A stretch of DNA of 64,000 bases, from positions 1 through 64,000 of the forward strand of contig JBEVJC010000025.1 of the NCBI GenBank assembly GCA_040510375.1, read 5' to 3'. The stretch is from JBEVJC01 sp040510375 (lineage in GTDB: Bacteria > Bacteroidota > Bacteroidia > Chitinophagales > Chitinophagaceae). Under the pieces are notes generated by a model. The model was not told the origin of the DNA. It made no database searches and worked only from the letters and a program-made list of their open reading frames with translations. Made by a program: the position numbers and the translations under genes. This document shows positions 37,229 through 46,023 of this stretch, one piece after another. Within the stretch, counting starts at the first letter, position 1; each line of letters opens with the position of its first letter.

Positions 37229-37616
37229 GAAAGAAAGTAAGAAGTTAAAAATGATCAGGGATGTGCTCTCCAACCCGCGAAAACAAAAGGATGAATTGCA
37301 GGCGTTGCAGGATACAATCTATGTTATCGGGGGTAAATGGAAATTACCCATCATTAATTCAATTTGTAACGGTAATAAACGTTTCCGGGAAATTGAGCGC
37401 AGTATTCCGGGTATCACCACCAGGATGTTATCAAGGGAATTAAAAGAGATGGAAGCAAACCAGCTTATAAATAGGACAGTGACACCCGACTCGCCGGTAT
37501 TGGTGGAGTACACAGCAACTGACTATTGCCGTTCCTTTGGTGATATTATCCTTGAAATGATCACCTGGGGAAAGAGTCATCGCAAACGAATTATCAGAAG
37601 TCCTGAAGATAAGTAG
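37227..37616 (+). CDS. HxlR-family winged-helix transcription regulator
   Basis: A 129-aa HxlR regulator: V-I-G-G-K-W-K-L-P-I-I at residues ~33-43 is the family signature, then F-R-E-I-E-R-S-I-P-G-I-T, R-M-L-S-R-E-L-K-E-M and the wing with V-E-Y. Members bind as dimers, many sensing quinones, aldehydes or oxidants through a Cys; here a single Cys lies in the N-I-I-N-S-I-C region and another in D-Y-C-R-S-F. The ATG at 37227 gives the right length; the open frame upstream is untypical. It is divergent from the SDR gene and flanked by operator-like repeats. Confidence 0.92.
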   Translation: MKESKKLKMIRDVLSNPRKQKDELQALQDTIYVIGGKWKLPIINSICNGNKRFREIERSIPGITTRMLSRELKEMEANQLINRTVTPDSPVLVEYTATDYCRSFGDIILEMITWGKSHRKRIIRSPEDK

Positions 37617-37640
37617 ACCGGGTCCCCCTCAGTCAATAAG

Positions 37641-38417
37641 TTATGCGGAAACAGATCTTGTTTTCTTTTGATAAAGGGAAAGAAAAAAACTGTCGAGAAT
37701 CGAATTAAATGCAGCCGGCTGTTCCAGCATCGGAACATGGCCACACTGATCTATCCAGCTCAAACTGGCCCTGGGTAATTTTTTCTGGAAATCTTTTGCC
37801 ACTTCGGGAGGAGTGATGGTGTCGTTACGTCCCCAGATAAGGCAGCAATCGATATCAATAAATGACAATTCATTTTCCAGGTTATGGCGGATGGTAGATT
37901 TTGCAAGTGAAAGGATTTGCAGGACCCTGCGACTGTTAACGGTGGTAAATATTTCATCCACCAGTTCCTTTGTCGCAATTTTTGGATCATAAAAAGTCAG
38001 TTCAGTTTTTGACTTGATGTAGTCGTAGTCCTGCCGTCTTGGAAAGGTATCACCCATACCGGATTCAAACAAACCTGAACTACCGCTCAATATCAACGAA
38101 TGTACTTTTGCCGGGTGCCGCAGTACATACAACAGGGCAATATGTCCGCCCATGGAGTTACCCAACAGATGAAATTTGTCAAGCGAAAGTTCTTCAACCA
38201 GTTTCTCTACAAATTCCGTCAGTGTGAATATATCCATCCTTATTGTTTCTTCATAAAACGGAAAGATGGGAACTATTACCTGGTAACGACCCTGCAGGTG
38301 TTCAATCAATGGATGAAATGTTTTTACTGAACCAAAAAGACCGTATAACATAACGATCGGTTCGCCCTGGCCAAATGAGGCATAGCGGGGCTGGTTAACA
38401 GGCACTGTTTCATTCAT
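37641..38417 (-). CDS. Alpha/beta-fold hydrolase
   Basis: A 258-aa serine hydrolase. The nucleophile elbow G-N-S-M-G-G is near residues 87-92, the acid W-G-R-N-D-T near 197-202 and the catalytic His in D-Q-C-G-H-V-P near 228. The cap region is the size seen in meta-cleavage-type hydrolases. Substrate cannot be told. It starts 18 bases after the stop of the TlpA-like gene on the same strand, so the two are probably co-transcribed. Confidence 0.9.
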   Translation of the reverse strand: MNETVPVNQPRYASFGQGEPIVMLYGLFGSVKTFHPLIEHLQGRYQVIVPIFPFYEETIRMDIFTLTEFVEKLVEELSLDKFHLLGNSMGGHIALLYVLRHPAKVHSLILSGSSGLFESGMGDTFPRRQDYDYIKSKTELTFYDPKIATKELVDEIFTTVNSRRVLQILSLAKSTIRHNLENELSFIDIDCCLIWGRNDTITPPEVAKDFQKKLPRASLSWIDQCGHVPMLEQPAAFNSILDSFFLSLYQKKTRSVSA

Positions 38418-38435
38418 GTCAAAGCTTTTAAATGA

Positions 38436-39722
38436 TCAGTAATCTTGTTCTTTTACCAATGAATCAATTGTTTCATTGAATTCTTTAACAAACTGTTCAT
38501 AATATTTCCCGGTTGCCGGACCACTAAAGCCGGTATGTATCCGGGCCACCTTGCCGTTTTTACCAACAATAATGGTGGTAGGGAACGATAAAAAAGCATT
38601 CAGTGAGGGTAAGGATTCTGCTACAAATTGTTTATCGGATGTTCCGGCAATCAGCTGGTCGTATTGTATATCAAATTTATTCCTCAACCGGGTCAGCGCC
38701 TTCCGGACAAACGCTGAATCCGTTTTCCGTTCGTAGTGCAGGGCCACCGCTTCTATACCGCGTTGATGATTGGCCTTGTACCAGGGTGCCAGGAAGGATG
38801 TTTCATCCATACAGTTGGGACACCAGGAACCCGTGATGGTAATTATTACTACCTTATTCCTGAACTTTTCATCTGACAGCGATACTTTTTTTCCGTTCAC
38901 ATCCGGGAATGAAAAATCAAATGAACGATATCCTTCTTTCAGGTATGTTAACTGGTAAGGGTTTGGAAGAGAAGCATCGTCATTAACCGTACCACTGAAA
39001 CTGGATGATGACCGTGCTCCAACAATTTCACCTGTTAACCTGCCCTCATTATTAAAACTACCTTTGTAATAGGAGGGACTTGAACCGATAAAGGAAGAAA
39101 GATAAAATTTATTACCTTCTACAATACCCTCCAGGTACCTCGAGTCGCCGGTGATCCGCAGGAATGTTGCTTTTAGCCGGTTGCCTGTCTGTGTAAAAAG
39201 ACCAACGGCCTTTTCTTCTTTACCATTTCCGGAACTGAACACAATATCATAGGTTCCGGAGATATCACCTGCAGGCGATATTCCAGATTCTTCAAACCGG
39301 TAATTTTTATTTTTTTCTGCTTTTATTAACAAGGGATTTCCTGTTTTGTCCTGTTTCCTGATACTACCGGTTATTCCTGTTTTATTTACATGCAACACCA
39401 GTTCGTTATCAAATGGATCCAGGGCAACCAGTATTGAATCCCCGATCTGTCGCGCCAGTCCCGCTTCAAATTTTTCTTCACCATTCAGGAAGAACAATTT
39501 TAAACCAGACTGGCTTTTTTCGATGGTAAAATTAAAAGGGATTTCAACTCCCGGTTTCAATTCAATAAGTCCACGCCAGTTACCCGCTGCGGCTTCATCT
39601 GAATGTACAAACTCACCGCTGGATTCCGGAACACCGATTTTAACTGAACTCTGCTGCGCATTGGTCGCTGTTTGAACTGTGAAAAAGAGTATATAAAATA
39701 AAACGAACGACCGGAAAACCAT
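38436..39722 (-). CDS. TlpA/ResA-like exported thioredoxin with N-terminal extension
   Basis: Exported 428-aa protein starting M-V-F-R-S-F-V with a signal peptide (hydrophobic run, then T-N-A-Q). The C-terminal ~150 residues are a redoxin domain with the active site W-C-P-N-C-M near residue 300, followed by F-P-T-T-I-I-V and the K-N-G-K turn. The middle (about 25-260) is strand-rich and unlike the usual TlpA partner domain. It probably reduces disulfides in the periplasm. The ATG at 39722 was chosen over 39791 because it starts directly before the signal peptide. Confidence 0.85.
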   Translation of the reverse strand: MVFRSFVLFYILFFTVQTATNAQQSSVKIGVPESSGEFVHSDEAAAGNWRGLIELKPGVEIPFNFTIEKSQSGLKLFFLNGEEKFEAGLARQIGDSILVALDPFDNELVLHVNKTGITGSIRKQDKTGNPLLIKAEKNKNYRFEESGISPAGDISGTYDIVFSSGNGKEEKAVGLFTQTGNRLKATFLRITGDSRYLEGIVEGNKFYLSSFIGSSPSYYKGSFNNEGRLTGEIVGARSSSSFSGTVNDDASLPNPYQLTYLKEGYRSFDFSFPDVNGKKVSLSDEKFRNKVVIITITGSWCPNCMDETSFLAPWYKANHQRGIEAVALHYERKTDSAFVRKALTRLRNKFDIQYDQLIAGTSDKQFVAESLPSLNAFLSFPTTIIVGKNGKVARIHTGFSGPATGKYYEQFVKEFNETIDSLVKEQDY

Positions 39723-39997
39723 AGATTCTGAATTTGTTAAATAGTCTATTGGACTTGTAGACAAAGATATGATTTCACTGTTTATTGACAAATAATTTCT
39801 GCCTGTAATAACATTGTTAACCGGACTTATCTGACGATCAGTTCTGTCAATCCGGCATGGACTTTACCGTCATTTAAAAGGTCTGGAGGAATAACTTATA
39901 CATAAATATTCCCCGGATGTCCATTGAACGAAATGAATACAATTCGAAACTTTGATGAATTTATGTTATAAAGTCAATCATCAAAAAAAATTACACC

Positions 39998-40990
39998 ATG
40001 AACAATCCGATCTCTCCCCGGCTATTCTATGTTCCCACTGTTACTACACCCGGAACATTGGAAAATACCGGGACTCAATCCCAGACACAAAATTCCTCAC
40101 CTGCTCAATTAGTGGATGCATTACATTCCGCTTTCGGAGCACATAAAGCCAGGGCTGTACATGCCAAAGGCGTCATTACGGAAGGTGAATTCACACCAGC
40201 ACCTGGTGCAGCTGTACTTACAAGGGCGGTACATCTCCAGGATACAGCAAGTAAAATTATCGTCCGGCTTTCCGATTTTACGGGCATACCCGATATTGCT
40301 GATAATAACGGAGCTGCCAATCCCCGCGGGTTCGCAATAAAATTCATCCTGCCCGATGGACAATCAACGGATATCGTTTGCCATAGTTTTAACGGATTTC
40401 CCGTAGAAAATGGTGATCAGTTCCGCGAGTTGCTTTTAGCAATCGGAGCAAGTGGTCCCGACGCACCAACACCAAATGCGCTTGACAAGTTTTTGGCAAC
40501 CCATCCCGTAGCCAAAACATTTCTCACCACACAGAAATTACCGGCCAGTTATGCCACTATATCCTACTTTGGGGTGAACTCGTTTAAATTCACCAACAAA
40601 GCCGGTGAATCACATTTTATACGGTACCAGTTTATACCAGAGGAAGGTGAAAAAGTATTGACACCCGATCAGTTTAGCCAGGCCGGACCGCAATACCTCC
40701 AGACTGAAATCAGGGAACGGATTGCATCAAAGAGTATCCGGTTTAAATTTTATGCTGAGATTGCACAGGATGGGGATGATATTGGAAATCCTTCAGTGGC
40801 ATATCCTCCGGGACGGGAAAAAGTATTGTTGGGTAATATTGAAATTAAAAAACTTGCAGATAATTCACCTGACGGCGACAAGGCCCTGACCTTTAATCCG
40901 CTTAATATTCCCGATGGTATTGAAACGGCAGACCCGATGCTTAATCTTCGCGGTGCAGCTTATCCGATCTCCGTCAAAGAACGTCAGTAA
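39998..40990 (+). CDS. SrpA-like catalase-family heme peroxidase
   Basis: A 330-aa protein, about the size of SrpA-type minimal catalases rather than full 480-aa catalases. The distal His is in R-A-V-H-A-K-G near residue 54, then V-R-L-S-D-F, N-P-R-G-F-A-I-K-F and H-S-F-N-G-F-P. The C-terminal R-G-A-A-Y-P-I-S holds the likely proximal Tyr heme ligand. It would use peroxides, more as peroxidase than catalase. No signal peptide. A strong terminator follows at 41015-41060. Confidence 0.9.
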   Translation: MNNPISPRLFYVPTVTTPGTLENTGTQSQTQNSSPAQLVDALHSAFGAHKARAVHAKGVITEGEFTPAPGAAVLTRAVHLQDTASKIIVRLSDFTGIPDIADNNGAANPRGFAIKFILPDGQSTDIVCHSFNGFPVENGDQFRELLLAIGASGPDAPTPNALDKFLATHPVAKTFLTTQKLPASYATISYFGVNSFKFTNKAGESHFIRYQFIPEEGEKVLTPDQFSQAGPQYLQTEIRERIASKSIRFKFYAEIAQDGDDIGNPSVAYPPGREKVLLGNIEIKKLADNSPDGDKALTFNPLNIPDGIETADPMLNLRGAAYPISVKERQ

Positions 40991-41014
40991 ACTTCGTTTT
41001 CAAAAATTTATTAT

Positions 41015-41060
41015 GAATGATGGGAGCAGGCGAATATGTTTGCTCTCATCATTCTTTTTT
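41015..41060 (+). terminator. Strong Rho-independent terminator of the catalase gene
   Basis: A 14-bp stem with one G-T wobble (41015-41028 with 41041-41054), a 12-base loop and six T. The second arm and T run lie inside the end of the convergent DUF488 gene, whose stop is at 41049-41051. Confidence 0.9.
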
Positions 41061-41405
41061 GTGTGACTGAAGAAGCTCTGATAATATCACTGCCTGATTG
41101 TAATGCTCGTCTTTCGCAGCATATAACAATGTTACGTTTTTGTGTTTTTCAACGATGGATTCCAATTCCCCGAAAGCAGGTGAGTCCTTCAGTTCGGCCG
41201 AATATTTTTCAGAAAATGATTTCCATTTTTCTGGTTCATGATTAAACCATTCCCTTAATTCGGTAGAAGGTGCCACATCTTTCAACCATTCGTTAATGTC
41301 TGCATTTTCCTTGCTGACACCTCTTGGCCAGAGCCGGTCTACCAATACACGGAATCCATCGGAAGGAGAGGGGGGCTCGTAAATTCTTTTTATATGGAGT
41401 GACAT
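41049..41405 (-). CDS. DUF488 family protein
   Basis: A 118-aa protein with the DUF488 hallmarks: D-R-L-W-P-R-G-V-S near residues 23-31, L-R-E-W-F-N-H near 51-57 and W-K-S-F-S-E-K-Y. The biochemical role of this common small family is not settled. The start at 41405 gives the family length. Its 3' end overlaps the catalase terminator. Confidence 0.92.
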   Translation of the reverse strand: MSLHIKRIYEPPSPSDGFRVLVDRLWPRGVSKENADINEWLKDVAPSTELREWFNHEPEKWKSFSEKYSAELKDSPAFGELESIVEKHKNVTLLYAAKDEHYNQAVILSELLQSHKKE

Positions 41406-41655
41406 TTTGTGCTTTTATTAGTGGTGACAAAATGGATAAAATATTTGGGGAGACAGATACTCAATACCCATGACAAATTTAACCAATCTGACCTGTTTTT
41501 TATGGGCGATTATCTATCTATATACGTCCAAAACCTGTCTGGATAGCGACTTTCATCAAGGCTAGCAAGTGTAGGAAACGGGGCCGCCCGGGGTTCCCTG
41601 TTGAGTATAAAATGGCTAGATTTGTAATCGTTACTTAAAAAAGAAATTTGATCAG

Positions 41656-42684
41656 ATGGAAATAGGTATTGACAGTTTTGCGTCGGCTATGTACGGTAGT
41701 AATAGTCTCAGCAGTGTTGAAGCAATGGATCAACTGCTGGAACGGATCGCATATGCAGATGAAGTGGGACTGGATGTTTTTGGTATCGGTGAACATCACC
41801 GGAAGGAATTCCTCGACTCTGCCACTGCGGTGATCCTCGCAGCAGCGGCATCACGGACCAAACGTATTCGCTTAAGCAGTGCAGTTACAGTGCTGAGCGC
41901 TGCTGACCCGGTTCGGGTATACCAGAATTTTGCAACGCTCGACCTGATTTCAAAAGGCAGGGCTGAAATGGTTGTTGGAAGAGGGTCGTCTGTGGAAGCG
42001 TATCCATTGTTCGGATTTAACCTGAACGACTACGATGCACTTTTTAAAGAGAAGCTGGATTTATTGTTATTGATCCGGGATAAGGAATTTGTGAGCTGGT
42101 CCGGTAAATTCCGTCCCGCCCTGCATAACCAACCCGTCTATCCACGTTCGTTACAGGAAAAATTGCCCGTCTGGCTGGGTGTTGGTGGCACACCTGAATC
42201 TTTTGCAAGGGCAGGTTCACTGGGATTGCCACTGATGGTGGCAATCATTGGCGGTGAGACCGAACGGTTCCGGCCATTGGTTGACCTGTACCGTGAAGCA
42301 GGTAACAGGGCCGGTTTTTCGCCTGACCAGTTAAAAGTCGGACTGCATTCACCGGGTTATGTTGGCATCAGTAATGAACAGGCAATTGGTGAATATTACC
42401 CGGGTTATGCAGAACTATGGACCAAGATTGGAAAAGAACGTGGCTGGCCACCTGTTACAAGAAAACATTTTGATGCCCAGACCGGACCCCGTGGGGCGTT
42501 GGTTGTAGGTGGCCCAGAACATGTAGCCGAAAAACTTATAAACCATAGTAAGGCGCTTGGCGGAATCAGTCGGTTTACATTTCAAATGGACAATGCCGGC
42601 CTCACCCATGAACAGTTAATGCAGTCTATTCAGCTGATTGGTACAAAGGTCATCCCGATTGTTAAAGAAAAAACCGGGGTATAA
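41656..42684 (+). CDS. LLM-class flavin-dependent oxidoreductase
   Basis: A 342-aa luciferase-like monooxygenase. Typical features are G-I-G-E-H-H-R near residues 44-50, the A-A-A-A-S-R-T-K-R-I-R-L segment, V-V-G-R-G-S, and the C-terminal G-G-P-E-H-V-A-E-K. The fold binds FMN or F420; the substrate cannot be told. It is followed after 9 bases by a pirin gene, so they form an operon that may deal with redox-active or aromatic compounds. Confidence 0.92.
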   Translation: MEIGIDSFASAMYGSNSLSSVEAMDQLLERIAYADEVGLDVFGIGEHHRKEFLDSATAVILAAAASRTKRIRLSSAVTVLSAADPVRVYQNFATLDLISKGRAEMVVGRGSSVEAYPLFGFNLNDYDALFKEKLDLLLLIRDKEFVSWSGKFRPALHNQPVYPRSLQEKLPVWLGVGGTPESFARAGSLGLPLMVAIIGGETERFRPLVDLYREAGNRAGFSPDQLKVGLHSPGYVGISNEQAIGEYYPGYAELWTKIGKERGWPPVTRKHFDAQTGPRGALVVGGPEHVAEKLINHSKALGGISRFTFQMDNAGLTHEQLMQSIQLIGTKVIPIVKEKTGV

Positions 42685-42693
42685 ACATTTTAT

Positions 42694-43608
42694 ATGATTG
42701 ATATTGTAATCCAGGGCAGGGAAGCAGTAATTAGCCAGGCAGTAAAAGTTAATCGGATACTTCCTTTCCGGTTCAGGAGAATGGTTGGCCCGTTTATATT
42801 TATGGACCATGCCGGACCCATTGCCGATCTGGCTGCCGGACATCAATCGCTGGACGTACTTCCCCATCCGCATATTGGCCTGTCTACTATCAGTTATCTT
42901 TTCGGGGGTCAGGTAACACACCGCGATAGTTTAGGTATAGAACAGATTATCCGTCCAGGTGAAGTGAACTGGATGACCGCAGGCAGCGGGATTGCACATT
43001 CAGAAAGATTTGAAGAGCCTTCGTCACTCACAGGTGGACTGGAGATGATCCAGACCTGGGTAGCATTACCGGAAAAAGATGAAGAGTCAGCCCCATCATT
43101 TACTAATTATTCGCCGGAACAATTACCGGTGTTTACCGATAACGGTGTCTGGATGCGGCTGATTGCTGGTAATGCATTCGGGTTAAATAATAATGTCAGG
43201 ACAAACTCACCACTGTTTTATTTGCATGTTGTATTACAGAAGGATGGTAAAATCGGACTACCCGAAAAATATTCTGAACGGGGTATTTATATAACAAAGG
43301 GAAGTGTGGAGGTATCAGGAGTTACGTACAACAAGGGCCAGATGCTGGTTTTCAGCAAGGGTGCAGAGCCACTCATCATTGCCAAAGAACCCACCACACT
43401 GATGTTATTGGGTGGCGAACCTTTAGGGGAACGTTTTATCTGGTGGAATTTTGTGTCCTCGCGGAAGGAACGGATTGAACAGGCAAAAGAAGATTGGAAA
43501 CAGGGCCGCATAATACTTCCTCCAAACGATAATAAAGAATTTATACCTCTGCCGGAAGATAAATCGAAACCCGCTGGTAGTTCTCCACGACCAGGGCATC
43601 TTTCCTAG
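42694..43608 (+). CDS. Pirin-family protein
   Basis: A 304-aa bicupin pirin. The N-terminal metal site is visible in P-H-P-H-I-G-L-S (near residues 56-63), the later T-H-R-D-S-L-G and S-G-I-A-H-S-E-R. The C-terminal cupin has G-E-P-L-G-E-R-F-I-W-W-N-F-V-S-S. Pirins bind iron and some have quercetinase activity. Co-directional with the LLM oxidoreductase. Confidence 0.93.
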   Translation: MIDIVIQGREAVISQAVKVNRILPFRFRRMVGPFIFMDHAGPIADLAAGHQSLDVLPHPHIGLSTISYLFGGQVTHRDSLGIEQIIRPGEVNWMTAGSGIAHSERFEEPSSLTGGLEMIQTWVALPEKDEESAPSFTNYSPEQLPVFTDNGVWMRLIAGNAFGLNNNVRTNSPLFYLHVVLQKDGKIGLPEKYSERGIYITKGSVEVSGVTYNKGQMLVFSKGAEPLIIAKEPTTLMLLGGEPLGERFIWWNFVSSRKERIEQAKEDWKQGRIILPPNDNKEFIPLPEDKSKPAGSSPRPGHLS

Positions 43609-43801
43609 ACCAGGGGCGACATAGCCTGAAATGGTTAAACAAATCTGACATTCTATAGTATAAAAGGTTTGTACAATTCTGTATAAGCTTATTCCCGGAT
43701 AATTTAGACTGATGATCGGGTTGATGTGATGGAAACGTGAAAGTGCCTCCCTGAATAGCATTGTATTAATTCCCATTATATAACAATTAATCAAACTAAA
43801 A

Positions 43802-44164
43802 ATGGCACAGCACAAAAACAAACCATTACTTGATGCACTAAATAATTGCGCAGCAGAATGTAATAGCTGCGCGATTTCCTGTCTTGATGAGAATGATGTA
43901 AAAATGCTGGTTAAATGCGTCAAGCTTGATATCGACTGCGCCGCAATCTGTACTCTCGTTGCCGGATTAATTGCACGACGTTCAGAGCACGGCAAACATT
44001 TATTAAAAGAGTGTGCGGAAATTTGTAAGGCCTGTGCTGACGAATGTGACATTCATGCAAAAATGGGAATGGAACATTGCAGGTTATGTGCAGAAGCCTG
44101 CAGGGCGTGTGCAAAGGAATGTGAAAAGATGGCAGCCTTGCCGGATAATGTGGCCTTTAATTAA
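43802..44164 (+). CDS. Four-helix-bundle Cys-rich copper-storage-like protein (Csp/DUF326)
   Basis: A 120-aa helical protein with 16 Cys in repeated C-x3-C-x2-C spacing (for example C-A-A-E-C-N-S-C), pointing into the core of a four-helix bundle as in Csp copper-storage proteins. No signal peptide, so a cytosolic Csp3-like role in binding Cu(I) is likely. The start M-A-Q-H-K follows a short A/T-rich leader. The downstream membrane gene may be co-transcribed. Confidence 0.9.
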   Translation: MAQHKNKPLLDALNNCAAECNSCAISCLDENDVKMLVKCVKLDIDCAAICTLVAGLIARRSEHGKHLLKECAEICKACADECDIHAKMGMEHCRLCAEACRACAKECEKMAALPDNVAFN

Positions 44165-44260
44165 CCAGTATCCCGTTTCCCGGCGATACCAAAATTATTC
44201 TGCGGTAATCCTGATGCGGTTTTTGTGGAAATATTCCGCAACTTTGCGCAAATTTTTCAG

Positions 44261-44788
44261 ATGCAGGGGGTATTGTGTTGGTCGTTTATTTTTTTTGTTG
44301 TTTTGCGGTTACTCACGGTTTTTATTTCAGCCCGTAACGAGAAAAAGCTGAAAAAGCTTGGTGCGGTTGAATACGGTAAAACGAATTCAACTATCCTTAT
44401 AATCGCACATTTTGGTTTTTATATAGCTTGCCTGACCGAAGGTTTGGGTGGACCGATGTTTTCCACCACGGTGGGCGTTGCTGGTTTCTGGATTTATGTC
44501 TTTTCTGTATTGATGCTGTATTATGTTATTTATACGATCAGGCATGTGTGGACAGTAAAACTTCTGATCGCGCCCGCGTTGTATCATACCATTAACAGGA
44601 ACTTTATTTTCCGGGTCGTAAAGCATCCGAATTATTTCCTGAATATAATCCCCGAGCTCGTAGGTATTGCGCTGGTCTTCCAGGCATGGTACACACTGAT
44701 AATCGGCTTGCCGCTTTACCTTATTTCCCTTTTTATCCGGATAAAACAGGAAGAGAAAATTATGAAGGAGAAATTCCGGGATTACTGA
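44261..44788 (+). CDS. Isoprenylcysteine carboxyl methyltransferase-like membrane protein
   Basis: A 175-aa membrane protein with 4-5 hydrophobic helices and the conserved C-terminal core V-K-H-P-N-Y-F and the later R-I-K-Q-E-E-K of ICMT/NnrU-type methyltransferases. Substrate unknown. I chose the ATG at 44261; a GTG at 44225 extends the frame but puts a CAACTTTG promoter-like box inside the gene. Confidence 0.8.
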   Translation: MQGVLCWSFIFFVVLRLLTVFISARNEKKLKKLGAVEYGKTNSTILIIAHFGFYIACLTEGLGGPMFSTTVGVAGFWIYVFSVLMLYYVIYTIRHVWTVKLLIAPALYHTINRNFIFRVVKHPNYFLNIIPELVGIALVFQAWYTLIIGLPLYLISLFIRIKQEEKIMKEKFRDY

Positions 44789-44868
44789 TATCGTAATTAT
44801 CAGTCCGGGTATGCAACAGATGACGTTTTTCGAATCATCGGCAATTCTTCTTTATCCAATGTCAATAG

Positions 44869-45642
44869 CTAGAGCTTCTCTGGTACGCCCGCTTGCAGGA
44901 CTTTCAAACGATTTTCTATGCCAAGCACTTTATAGGAAACCCTGATATCTTTCTCGTTTTGTGTGTAATGTTTCCAGCCTTCATAATGTAATGGTATGAT
45001 GGTAGCAGAGGGAAAAGCAAGAGCGGTATCCATTGCATCGTTGGTACTCATGGTTACGTTAAATGGTCCCCGCACCTGGGCAGCTCCGGCAAAGACAAAA
45101 ACATATCGTGGATTGAATCTCCTGGCGACTTCCGCCACACCTTCATAATAAGTGGTGTCGCCCGTGATATAAAGTTCCATCAGCCCTGCATCCTTTACCG
45201 AAATCACAAACCCGATAACCTCACCCGAAATGCTTTCAAATCCTGCCGGACCGTGACGGGCCGGAGTAGCGGTGATGGTAATTTCGGTTCCATCCGGAGC
45301 CGTAACCACTTCCGTTTGCCAGGGTCGCATTCCGGTCAATTTTCCCTTCAGACGTTCAGCACCTGACATGGTAGTAAATGTCATGGGGACTTTTTCCACC
45401 AGTTTCCGGCCAGCATGGTCCAGGTTATCGAAGTGCTGGTCGTGACTTAGTAAAACGATATCGATGTTGCCAATATCGATCGGTGCGGGGCTCATTGTTT
45501 TTTCGAGCACCACTACGCCAGAATCATATTTTTCCCCCGGAGGATCCAGTGAGGGGTCGGTCATAAAACGAAGTCCGTTTATATCCAGAATGGCAGTAGG
45601 ACCGCCGAGGTATGTAGCAGTGATTGTGGCAGTTTCTTTCAT
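44869..45642 (-). CDS. MBL-fold metallohydrolase (UlaG-like)
   Basis: A 257-aa metallo-beta-lactamase fold protein. The metal motif appears as S-H-D-Q-H-F-D-N-L-D (near residues 65-74), with a further His in A-R-H-G-P-A, D in I-T-G-D-T-T-Y-Y and the last H in I-P-L-H-Y-E-G-W. Domain layout matches UlaG-like hydrolases. Substrate unknown. Confidence 0.9.
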   Translation of the reverse strand: MKETATITATYLGGPTAILDINGLRFMTDPSLDPPGEKYDSGVVVLEKTMSPAPIDIGNIDIVLLSHDQHFDNLDHAGRKLVEKVPMTFTTMSGAERLKGKLTGMRPWQTEVVTAPDGTEITITATPARHGPAGFESISGEVIGFVISVKDAGLMELYITGDTTYYEGVAEVARRFNPRYVFVFAGAAQVRGPFNVTMSTNDAMDTALAFPSATIIPLHYEGWKHYTQNEKDIRVSYKVLGIENRLKVLQAGVPEKL

Positions 45643-46023
45643 GAAATGTTTTTAAAGGGAGACCTCTATTTGATACAGGCTGGTTTGTCGGCCCGATCCT
45701 GCCAGTCACCTTTATATTCCGGACCGGGCCTTCGAATAAAACACCTGTGTGCAAATTTCAAAGACTTGCATCTTGCCTGTTTGTCCGGCAAACCCAATTT
45801 ATTTGATGATTTCAGCCAAACCAACGGGCCTTCTTTGGTTTGCAGGAAAGCGAATTTTCTTTATTAATGCTTTTTACGAATTTAAAACTGGCCATATGCT
45901 ACGTCCGGTAAGCCTGGTTAATGCAATGGACGAAATTTTAACATTAATCAGATCTCAATCAATGGTTAAACATCTATTTTTGCCCGTGTCAGATAGAGTA
46001 GATAGCAATACCCAATTATATAA
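45643..46023. other. Intergenic stretch without a convincing gene
   Basis: 381 bases between the divergent MBL and glycosyltransferase genes. Short ORFs here lack family resemblance. TATTTTTG at 45975-45982 fits a Bacteroidota -7 box for the glycosyltransferase gene, but no -33 TTG is in place. A hairpin with arms CAAACCAA (45817-45824) and TTGGTTTG (45835-45842) has no T tail. Confidence 0.6.

Noticed and set aside
45817..45842. Hairpin with 8-bp arms in the long intergenic region
   Set aside because: No T run and no gene end beside it, so not called as terminator.
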